From: an uncultured Kiritimatiellota bacterium
GTDB lineage: Bacteria; Verrucomicrobiota; Kiritimatiellia; RFP12; UBA1067
Assembly: GCA_934635045.1 (NCBI GenBank)
Contig: CAKTZA010000104.1
Location: 1-8,532 of the forward strand
DNA length: 8,532 nucleotides
Direction: 5' to 3'
This document shows positions 1 through 5,064 of this stretch, piece by piece (the first letter of the stretch is position 1; every line of letters starts with the position of its first letter). A model generated the notes under the pieces. The model was not told where the DNA came from. It saw only the letters and a list, made by a program, of their open reading frames with translations, and did not search any database. Position numbers and translations under genes: made by a program.

Positions 1-212
1 CGCGCTTTCAGCATCTCTGCCGGCACTGCGCGCGCTGCACGCGCGACGAGGCGACCTGCCCGACGCGGGCGTTCAAGGTCTACGGCAGGCCGTGGACGCT
101 GGACGCGATCGTCGCCAAGGCGCTGGAGGACAGGCCGTTCTACGACGCCTCCGGCGGCGGCGTCACGCTGTCGGGCATCTCAACCGCCGCTCTTCCGAGG
201 GTTGTCGGATAA
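1..212 (+). pseudogene. Glycyl-radical-enzyme activating protein (radical SAM), 3'-truncated remnant
   Basis: The reading frame starting at base 3 enters from outside the window and stops at TAA 210-212, giving 69 visible residues. It carries a ferredoxin-like cysteine cluster (CX2CX2CX6CP, visible residues 6-20) and, near residues 53-59, the motif GGGVTLSG. In the family of pyruvate-formate-lyase-type activases these enzymes use a radical-SAM cluster (its cysteines would lie upstream, off the window) to put a glycyl radical on a partner enzyme, and the motif normally continues as GGEP plus well over 100 further residues. Here homology ends abruptly after SG and only 10 unrelated residues follow. 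None of the three forward frames downstream resumes the family sequence. I infer a gene broken by deletion or by insertion of the repeat-like DNA that follows. The substrate enzyme cannot be identified. Confidence 0.75.
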
Positions 213-219
213 TCGGATT

Positions 220-305
220 CTCTGCGCCCACTTTGCGCCAGCGGCGAAGCCGCGCCTTGCGGCAAAAGGAACGAAGTGCTGGAGAGATTGATGTCTCGCG
301 CAGAG
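220..305. repeat. Nested inverted repeat, REP-like candidate
   Basis: CTCTGCGC at 220-227 is perfectly complementary to GCGCAGAG at 298-305. Nested within are CACTT (229-233) with AAGTG (274-278), TTGC (233-236) with GCAA (262-265), and a tight central hairpin GCGGC-GAA-GCCGC at 241-253. The element could fold into a long imperfect hairpin with bulges. It begins 8 bases after the stop codon of the broken activase. It may be a REP- or MITE-like unit; only one copy is visible here, so repetitiveness in the genome is not shown. Confidence 0.45.
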
Positions 306-362
306 CCGCTGTCTTATTCAAAATTGAACTATTCAAATTTGGGTGGCAGAGTGTCAGACCCC

Positions 363-390
363 AGTGGTAGGGTTCGAGTGGTAGGGTTGG
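363..390. repeat. 14-bp direct tandem repeat, two copies
   Basis: AGTGGTAGGGTTCG (363-376) is followed at once by AGTGGTAGGGTTGG (377-390), a 13/14 match. The 14-bp period is twice the 7-bp period of the other tandem tracts in this window, though the sequence differs. It lies about 54 bp upstream of the -35 box of the hydrogenase operon, so it could be either a repeat relic or a pair of activator sites. Confidence 0.6.
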
Positions 391-443
391 CGGAAGTGGG
401 CAATGCCGTTTGGTCGCATTCGCTTGAATGTTCCTTGCCCGTC

Positions 444-472
444 TTGAATGATGGGCGCGGGTTTGTTATACT
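444..472 (+). promoter_or_regulatory. Sigma70-type promoter of the hydrogenase-sensor operon
   Basis: TTGAAT at 444-449 and TATACT at 467-472 are separated by 17 bases, with an extended -10 TG at 464-465. Transcription would begin near 479, about 20 bases before the ferredoxin start codon, leaving a short leader. This is one of the best promoter matches in the window. No hairpin operator is evident directly over it. Confidence 0.7.
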
Positions 473-488
473 CTCTTTCAACCACTAC

Positions 489-496
489 AGGAGAGG
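489..496 (+). promoter_or_regulatory. Ribosome binding site of the ferredoxin gene
   Basis: AGGAGAGG lies just before the ATG at 500, at normal spacing. It fixes this start and contrasts with the next gene, which has no purine-rich site at all. Confidence 0.7.
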
Positions 497-499
497 ATC

Positions 500-763
500 A
501 TGTCCAGACCGAAAATCACCATCTGCATGGGGAGCAGCTGCTTCGCGCGCGGGAACGAGAAGAACGTCGCGTTCTGCGAGGAGTTCCTTGCCGCGCGCGG
601 CCTCCGGGACGACGTCGACGTCGAGCTCGGCGCGTCGCTCTGCACGGGCAACTGCGCCCAAGGGCCCGTCGTCATCGTGGACGGCAAGACGTACACGAAC
701 GTCGACCGTGGCGTCATGAAGGACATCCTGGAAAAAACTTTTCCGAGAACCGACAATGCTTAA
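500..763 (+). CDS. Thioredoxin-like [2Fe-2S] ferredoxin (NuoE/HydC-type small subunit)
   Basis: This 87-residue protein has the cysteine pattern of thioredoxin-fold [2Fe-2S] ferredoxins: C9-X4-C14 in CMGSSC and C48-X3-C52 in CTGNC, followed by the typical GPVVIVDGKTY strand. Such proteins are stand-alone versions of the C-terminal domain of NuoE/HoxE and carry electrons in the cytoplasm. Its length is that expected for the isolated domain. It is the first gene after a strong promoter and has a good ribosome binding site. The sensory hydrogenase follows 42 bases downstream in the same reading frame, separated only by TAA and a heptad-repeat tract. A small ferredoxin of this kind next to a HydS-type hydrogenase is, as I recall, also seen in Thermotoga. 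It is probably the redox partner of that hydrogenase; the direction of electron flow is inferred, not shown. Confidence 0.9.
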   Translation: MSRPKITICMGSSCFARGNEKNVAFCEEFLAARGLRDDVDVELGASLCTGNCAQGPVVIVDGKTYTNVDRGVMKDILEKTFPRTDNA

Positions 764-805
764 GCCTGCCCTTCTTCCCTTTCCCTTCTTCCCTTTTCCT
801 TTCTC
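764..805. repeat. Degenerate 7-bp tandem repeat (pyrimidine strand) abutting the hydrogenase start
   Basis: After the ferredoxin stop codon the spacer is almost pure C/T. From 771 to 805 it divides into five 7-base units, with units 1 and 3 identical (CTTCTTC) and units 2 and 4 differing at one base (CCTTTCC, CCTTTTC). The last unit ends exactly at the ATG at 806. With the diverged GCCTGCC at 764-770 the whole 42-base gap equals six units. On the complementary strand the units read as GAARARG, the same family as the tracts inside the two fumarase genes. The tract occupies the place of a Shine-Dalgarno site. Confidence 0.75.
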
Positions 806-2554
806 ATGAACGCGCCCGTCTACACCATCGAGAACGAGTGCCAGGACTGCTACAAGTGCGTCCGGCACTGCCCCGTCAAGGCGATCCGCATCGTCAACGG
901 CAAGGCGTCCGTTATCCCGGAGGCCTGCGTCGCGTGCGGCGCCTGCGTGAAGGTCTGCCCCGCGCACGCGAAGAAGATCCGCAGCGACCTCGCGCGGCTG
1001 AAGGAGCTCCTGGCGTCCGGCGCGAAACTCTACGCCTCGGTCGCGCCGAGTTTTGCGGGCTACTTCAAGGGCGTGACGATCGGTCGGCTCGCCGCCGCGA
1101 TCCGGAAGCTCGGCTTCGCGGGCGTGAGCGAGACGGCGCACGGCGCGGAGTCGGTGAGCGCGCACGTCTCGCGGCTCCTCGACCAGACCGGTTCGCCGCT
1201 CGTCATCTCCAGCGCGTGTCCGGCCGCCGTCGACATGATCCGCAAGTACCTGCCCGGCTACGCGAAGTTCATCTCGCCGCTGCCCTCGCCCGTGCGGGCG
1301 CACGCGGGGCTCCTGAAGGAGGCGTACGGGGCGGACGCGAAGGTCGTCTTCTTCGGGCCGTGCGCGGCGAAGAAGAACGAGGCCGACGCGCATCCCGACC
1401 GGCTCGCGCTCGCGTGCGTCTTCCCGGCGTTGGAGCAGATCCTGAAGGAGAAGGGCGTCACGGTCACGGACGAGGAGGCCGACCTCGCGCTCGGCCCGGC
1501 GGAGGAGGGGCGGTTCTACTCCGTCGAGGGCGGCATGAACGACACGCTCCGCGACGGCCGGGCGAACGTGCGCTACCTCTCGGTCTCGGGGCTCGACAAC
1601 CTGCGCCGCGTCCTCGGCGACCTGCCGCGCGAGCTGCGCAGCGGCGGAGCCGCGCCGGGTGGCCGCAAGCTCTTCCTCGAAGTCCTCGCCTGCCCCGGCG
1701 GGTGCGTGAACGGCCCTGTCATGCCGAAGGACGGCGGGTCGCTCGCGACGCTCTTCGCGACGGACGCCGCGTCGCCGCTCCAGACGAGCGTCGGACGCTG
1801 CTTCACGCACTGCGGCGTCGCGGCGTATCCGGCGGAGGCGGTCCGCGAGGACGAGCCGGACGAGACGGCGATGGCGCAGGCGCTCGCGCGCGTCGGCAAG
1901 TACTCGAAGGCCGACGAGCTCAACTGCGGCGCGTGCGGCTACGAGACGTGCCGCGCGTTCGCGCGCGCGCTGCTCGCGGGCAAGGCCGAGGAGGCCCAGT
2001 GCCACACGTTCCTCAAGAAGAACTTCCAGCGGACGTCGAACGCGCTCATCAAGTACATCCCGGCGGGCGTCGTCATCGTGGACGGCAAGGGCATGATCAT
2101 CGAGTGCAACCGCGTCTTCGCCGAGATGTGCGGCGAGACGGAGCTGTTCGAGACGCTCGGCAACCTGGAGGGCATCGCGTGCGCGGCGCTGATGGGCGAG
2201 TTCGCCGACCTCTTCGCCGGCGCGCTGGAGCACGGCAGCGAGATCGTCAAGTACCGCCAGCCGTGGAAGGGGCGGGTCGTGACCGTGAGCGTCTTCCCGA
2301 TTGCGAAGGGCGAGTTCGCCGGCGCGGTCGTGCAGGACGTCACGCAGAACGAGGGCCGCCGCGAGGAGATCGCCGCGAAGGCGCGCGAGGTCATCGCGAA
2401 GAACGTCTTCACGGTGCAGCAGGTCGCGCGGCTCTTTGGCGAGCACATCGCCGAGACGGAGATCATGCTCAACGAGATCGCCGGGGCCTACGAGTCGCAG
2501 ACCGAGGGCCGGCGTCTGCGGGAATCCGACAACGGGGCTTACCTGAATGGATAG
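806..2554 (+). CDS. hydS: Sensory [FeFe] hydrogenase with C-terminal Fe-S and PAS domains (HydS type, group C)
   Basis: The 582-residue protein has four parts. Residues 12-51 form a bacterial 2x[4Fe-4S] ferredoxin domain (C12, C15, C18, C22; C41, C44, C47, C51). Residues about 70-345 are the H-cluster domain, with its three motifs SSACP (135-139, ligand C138), GPCAAKK (184-190, C186) and LACPGGC (294-300, C296 and C300). Residues 372-400 are a four-cysteine Fe-S module (C374, C377, C382, C399). Residues about 410-515 are a PAS domain, followed by a helical tail. Catalytic hydrogenases have TSCCP and MPC; here A137 replaces the proton-transfer cysteine and G184 the methionine, as described for sensory enzymes. 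It overlaps a phosphatase gene, which matches the phosphatase-linked putatively sensory class (C3). Its role is probably H2 or redox sensing rather than bulk H2 turnover. The ATG at 806 has no Shine-Dalgarno site, but the ferredoxin cysteines begin at residue 12 and no other start precedes it after the in-frame TAA at 761. Confidence 0.92.
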   Translation: MNAPVYTIENECQDCYKCVRHCPVKAIRIVNGKASVIPEACVACGACVKVCPAHAKKIRSDLARLKELLASGAKLYASVAPSFAGYFKGVTIGRLAAAIRKLGFAGVSETAHGAESVSAHVSRLLDQTGSPLVISSACPAAVDMIRKYLPGYAKFISPLPSPVRAHAGLLKEAYGADAKVVFFGPCAAKKNEADAHPDRLALACVFPALEQILKEKGVTVTDEEADLALGPAEEGRFYSVEGGMNDTLRDGRANVRYLSVSGLDNLRRVLGDLPRELRSGGAAPGGRKLFLEVLACPGGCVNGPVMPKDGGSLATLFATDAASPLQTSVGRCFTHCGVAAYPAEAVREDEPDETAMAQALARVGKYSKADELNCGACGYETCRAFARALLAGKAEEAQCHTFLKKNFQRTSNALIKYIPAGVVIVDGKGMIIECNRVFAEMCGETELFETLGNLEGIACAALMGEFADLFAGALEHGSEIVKYRQPWKGRVVTVSVFPIAKGEFAGAVVQDVTQNEGRREEIAAKAREVIAKNVFTVQQVARLFGEHIAETEIMLNEIAGAYESQTEGRRLRESDNGAYLNG

Positions 2555-3734
2555 GGACCTCTTCATCGAGATGGAGGCCGCGCAGTACACGAAGACGGGC
2601 CAGGCCGCCTGCGGCGACGACGTGCGCTTCCTGACGGTCGAGAAGGAGAACCGCCACCTCTGCGCGCTCTCGGACGGCCTCGGCAGCGGCGTGAAGGCGA
2701 ACGTCCTCGCGACGATGACGACGTCAATGGCGATCCGCTTTCTGGAGTCCAACATCCCGACGCTGGAGGCGGCGGAGATCATCATGGACTCGCTGCCCGT
2801 CTGCGAGGTGCGCAAGATCGGCTACGCGACGTTCTCGCTCTTCGACTTCCGGCTCGGCGGCCGCGCGAAGATCACCGAGATGGGGAACCCCGGCTACATC
2901 CACCTGCGCGGGGCGGAGGAGGTGCTGCCGCTCCGGGACGAGCAGGTCGTCTCGGTGCACTGGCCGGACCGCGAGGTGCGCGAGTGCGAGGCCGACTTCC
3001 GCGTGGGCGACCGCATCATCCTCTGCTCCGACGGCGTGACGCAGTCGGGGCTCGGCGTGAACAGGGAGATGAAGTTCGGCTGGCGGCGTTCGGGCGTCCT
3101 TCGCCACGCGCGCGAATTCATCCACTTCGACCCGGGCATCTCGGCGAAGGAGCTCGCGGCCTCGATCGCCAACCGCGCGCTCCAGCTGACGCCGGGCGGC
3201 TGCAAGGACGACATCACCTGCGTCGTCATCTACCTGCGGCGGCCGCGCGTCATGCGCATCCTCTCCGGCCCGCCGTTCTACCGGGAGCATGACGCCGAGT
3301 ACGCGCGTCAGGCGAAGCTCGGCTTCGACCACGTGGTCATCTGCGGCGGCACGACGGCGAACATCGTCGAGCGCGAGCTCGGCAAGCGGGTGAAGGTCGA
3401 CCTCGCGGACATGCGCCGCGCGGGCGGGCTGCCGCCGGTCGGGCAGATCGCGGGCGTCGGCCTCGTGACGGAGGGCATCCTCACGCTCTCGCGCGTGGCG
3501 ACGGCGCTGGAGGAGATGCGCGACCCACGCAACGAGCCGGCGGCGGCGAAAGCCATCCTCGAGCGGATGATGGCGCACGACCGCATCGAGTTCGTCATCG
3601 GCACGAAGGTGAACGAGTCGCACCAGGACCCGAACATCCCGCAGGACCTGGAGCTGCGGCGCTCGGTCGTCAAGCGGCTCACCGCCGCGCTGGAGCACAA
3701 CTACCGCAAGCAGGTCACGGTCAACTACTACTGA
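2547..3734 (+). CDS. SpoIIE/PP2C-type protein phosphatase linked to the sensory hydrogenase, with an extra C-terminal domain
   Basis: The N-terminal 230 residues show the PP2C/SpoIIE metal-site pattern: GDD (23-25), SDGLGSG (42-48), GNP (113-115), GDRIILCSDG (154-163) and KDDIT (220-224). The conserved aspartates predict a Mn/Mg-dependent serine/threonine phosphatase. Residues about 235-395 form a second region I do not recognise, containing CGGTTANIVERELG (266-279), which looks like a nucleotide- or ligand-binding turn. The start codon lies inside the end of the hydrogenase gene (8-base overlap), indicating translational coupling and a fixed ratio of the two products. Soluble, with no signal peptide or membrane segment. 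The natural inference is an output module: the PAS domain of the hydrogenase controls dephosphorylation of an unknown target, perhaps an anti-sigma-antagonist-like protein. No kinase or target is encoded in the window. Confidence 0.85.
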   Translation: MDRDLFIEMEAAQYTKTGQAACGDDVRFLTVEKENRHLCALSDGLGSGVKANVLATMTTSMAIRFLESNIPTLEAAEIIMDSLPVCEVRKIGYATFSLFDFRLGGRAKITEMGNPGYIHLRGAEEVLPLRDEQVVSVHWPDREVRECEADFRVGDRIILCSDGVTQSGLGVNREMKFGWRRSGVLRHAREFIHFDPGISAKELAASIANRALQLTPGGCKDDITCVVIYLRRPRVMRILSGPPFYREHDAEYARQAKLGFDHVVICGGTTANIVERELGKRVKVDLADMRRAGGLPPVGQIAGVGLVTEGILTLSRVATALEEMRDPRNEPAAAKAILERMMAHDRIEFVIGTKVNESHQDPNIPQDLELRRSVVKRLTAALEHNYRKQVTVNYY

Positions 3735-3749
3735 CGGGCGCGCGCAGAC

Positions 3750-3779
3750 TTGCGGACATCCGACGACCTGTGGTATAAT
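3750..3779 (+). promoter_or_regulatory. Sigma70-type promoter of the cupin-fumarase operon
   Basis: TTGCGG at 3750-3755 and a perfect TATAAT at 3774-3779 are 18 bases apart, with an extended -10 TG at 3771-3772. The start of transcription would be near 3786. A small dyad CGGA-CA-TCCG (3753-3762) overlaps the -35 box and spacer and could be part of an operator, but it is too short to claim. Confidence 0.75.
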
Positions 3780-3791
3780 CTGCGTCAACTT

Positions 3792-3798
3792 AAGGAGG
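3792..3798 (+). promoter_or_regulatory. Ribosome binding site of the cupin gene
   Basis: A full AAGGAGG lies 10 bases before the ATG at 3809, a strong site with slightly long spacing that confirms this start. Confidence 0.75.
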
Positions 3799-3808
3799 CA
3801 TTCAAGAC

Positions 3809-4138
3809 ATGGAAATCGTCTACGAAAAGGATCCTTGCGGCGGCAAGGGCAACATGAAACTCGAGAAGATTCTCTCCGAAGCGGAGATGAAGGACAAGTG
3901 CGGGCTCTTTGCGCGCGTCACCCTGCATCCCGGCGACGTGCTCGGCTACCACGAGCACCACGGCAACGGCGAGTGCTACTTCATCCTGTCGGGTGCGGGC
4001 ACCTACGACGACAACGGCGTGAAGCGCGCGGTCAAGGCGGGCGACGTCACGTGGACGCCGGACGGCTCGGGCCACGGCCTCAGCAACGCCGACGGCACGG
4101 AAGACCTCGTCTTCATGGCGCTCATCATCAACGCCTGA
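3809..4138 (+). CDS. Small single-domain cupin protein
   Basis: The 109-residue protein is one cupin barrel. Motif 1 is visible as GYHEHHGNGECYFILSG (46-62), supplying metal ligands H48, H50 and E55, and motif 2 includes GDVTWTPDGSGHGL, with H89 as the fourth ligand. Length is normal for a stand-alone cupin_2 protein, which may be an enzyme, a sugar-binding protein or a sensor. The sequence does not tell which. It is the first gene after a strong promoter and lies 5 bases before fumarase alpha, so it is probably cotranscribed with it. No substrate can be assigned; a link to dicarboxylate or hydroxy-acid metabolism is only suggested by the neighbour. Confidence 0.88.
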   Translation: MEIVYEKDPCGGKGNMKLEKILSEAEMKDKCGLFARVTLHPGDVLGYHEHHGNGECYFILSGAGTYDDNGVKRAVKAGDVTWTPDGSGHGLSNADGTEDLVFMALIINA

Positions 4139-4143
4139 CGACG

Positions 4144-5064
4144 ATGGCGAGTCGCCTCTCGACCCTCGACCGGCTCGTCGCGCTCATCCGCGAGACGAGC
4201 TCGTCGCTTCCCGAAGACGTCCGCGCGGCGTTGCGCACGGCCCTGCGGCGCGAGGTGCGCGGCAGTTCGGCGGCGGTCGTTCTCCAGACGATCCTCGACA
4301 ACTGCGCGCTCGCGGCGAAGAACGGCACGCCGCTCTGTCAGGACACGGGGACGCTCACGTTCTTCGTCGATGCGAACCTGCGCCGCCGCGTGACGGTTGA
4401 CGTGCTGAAAAAGGCGGTCGCGCGCGCGACGGCGCTTGGGTATCTGCGCAAGAACACGATCGACGCCGTGACGGGCAAGAGCTTCGACGACAACTGCGCC
4501 GAGGGCGCGCCCGTCGTCCACTACGTGGAGAGGGAACGTGGAACAGGGAACAGGGGACGGGGCGCGGTGACATTGCTCCTGAAGGGCGGCGGGTCGGAGA
4601 ACATGTCGCGCCAGTATTCCCTGCCGGACGCGACGCTGGGCGCGGGCCGCGACTTCGCAGGCGTCCGCGCGTGCGTGCTGGACGCCGTTCAGAAGATTCA
4701 GGGCTATGGCTGCGCGCCGGGCATTCTCGGCATCTGCATTGGCGGCGACCGCGCGACGGGTTTTGAGGTCGCCAAGGAGCAGCTGCTGCGTCCGTTGGAC
4801 GATGGAGAAGGAAGAAGGAAGAAGGAAAAAGGAAAAAGGAATAGGGAAGAGGAGGGAAAGCGTGCGGAAAGCGAGGCCCTCGTTCGGCTGGAGAAAGAGC
4901 TGCTGCGCGAGGTGAACGCGCTCGGCATCGGGCCGATGGGACTGGGCGGGAAGACGACGCTGCTGGGTGTGAAGGTCGCCGCGCGGACGCGTGTGCCGGC
5001 CTCCTTCTTCGTCACGGTTGCCTATATGTGCTGGGCCTGTCGCCGACAAACGATTGAACTATGA
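4144..5064 (+). CDS. Fumarate hydratase class I, alpha subunit (TtdA/FumA N-terminal family)
   Basis: The 306-residue protein matches the alpha subunit of two-subunit iron-sulfur fumarases and tartrate dehydratases, which interconvert fumarate and malate. Recognisable blocks are PLCQDTGT (63-70, C65), KGGGSENMS (147-155), YGCAPGILGICIGG (188-201, C190), AKEQLLRPLDD (210-220), GIGPMGLGGKT (261-271) and the terminal CWACRR (296-301). The conserved cysteines fit ligation of an oxygen-labile [4Fe-4S] cluster. Two non-family stretches interrupt it: residues 129-140 and 221-239, both encoded by 7-bp repeat tracts and rich in R, K, E and G. They fall between conserved blocks, presumably in surface loops. 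No Shine-Dalgarno site precedes the ATG, which lies 5 bases after the cupin stop. Fumarase is favoured over tartrate dehydratase only because it is commoner in anaerobes; sequence reading cannot separate them. Confidence 0.88.
   Translation: MASRLSTLDRLVALIRETSSSLPEDVRAALRTALRREVRGSSAAVVLQTILDNCALAAKNGTPLCQDTGTLTFFVDANLRRRVTVDVLKKAVARATALGYLRKNTIDAVTGKSFDDNCAEGAPVVHYVERERGTGNRGRGAVTLLLKGGGSENMSRQYSLPDATLGAGRDFAGVRACVLDAVQKIQGYGCAPGILGICIGGDRATGFEVAKEQLLRPLDDGEGRRKKEKGKRNREEEGKRAESEALVRLEKELLREVNALGIGPMGLGGKTTLLGVKVAARTRVPASFFVTVAYMCWACRRQTIEL
4527..4561. repeat. Degenerate 7-bp tandem repeat inside fumarase alpha (tract 1)
   Basis: Five 7-base units lie end to end: GGAGAGG, GAACGTG, two copies of GAACAGG, and GGACGGG. 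They encode residues about 129-140 (ERERGTGNRGRG), in a place where relatives pass directly from the VIHF-type strand to the LLLKGGGSEN block. The unit is the C-containing variant GAACRNG of the purine repeat found elsewhere in this window. Confidence 0.7.
4804..4860. repeat. Degenerate 7-bp tandem repeat inside fumarase alpha (tract 2)
   Basis: Seven successive 7-base units occupy 4804-4852 (first GGAGAAG, then two GAAGAAG, two GAAAAAG, GAATAGG, GAAGAGG), followed by a purine run to 4860. They encode residues 221-239, a K/R/E/G-rich linker between LLRPLDD and the LEKELL helix, which are nearly adjacent in relatives. The reading frame is intact on both sides. Confidence 0.88.

Larger units (their letters stand above)
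213..443. other. Gene-free, repeat-like spacer
   Basis: No convincing coding region is visible between the broken activase and the promoter at 444. The stretch contains a nested dyad (220-305), an AT-rich patch with two copies of TATTCAAA (about 315-337), the motif GTGTCAGACCCC at 351-362, and a 14-bp tandem repeat (363-390). The motif resembles, from memory only, sequences associated with REP elements and their IS200-like Y1 transposases; no transposase is present here. Short open frames through this region have no recognisable domain and cross the repeats. Confidence 0.5.

Noticed and set aside
448..2634. Long plus-strand open frame of about 728 codons overlapping the ferredoxin and hydrogenase genes in another frame
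   Set aside because: The product is arginine-rich and without motifs, and the overlapping frames hold all cysteine signatures.
485..2815. Very long open frame of about 776 codons on the minus strand opposite the hydrogenase
   Set aside because: It is antisense to a fully recognisable hydrogenase and results from high-GC third codon positions. Its translation is R/A/D/L/V-rich with no domain.
3724..5049. Long minus-strand frames over the cupin and fumarase genes
   Set aside because: They are shadows of the + strand genes. The F/L/P/S stretches in them are only the complement of the purine repeat tracts.
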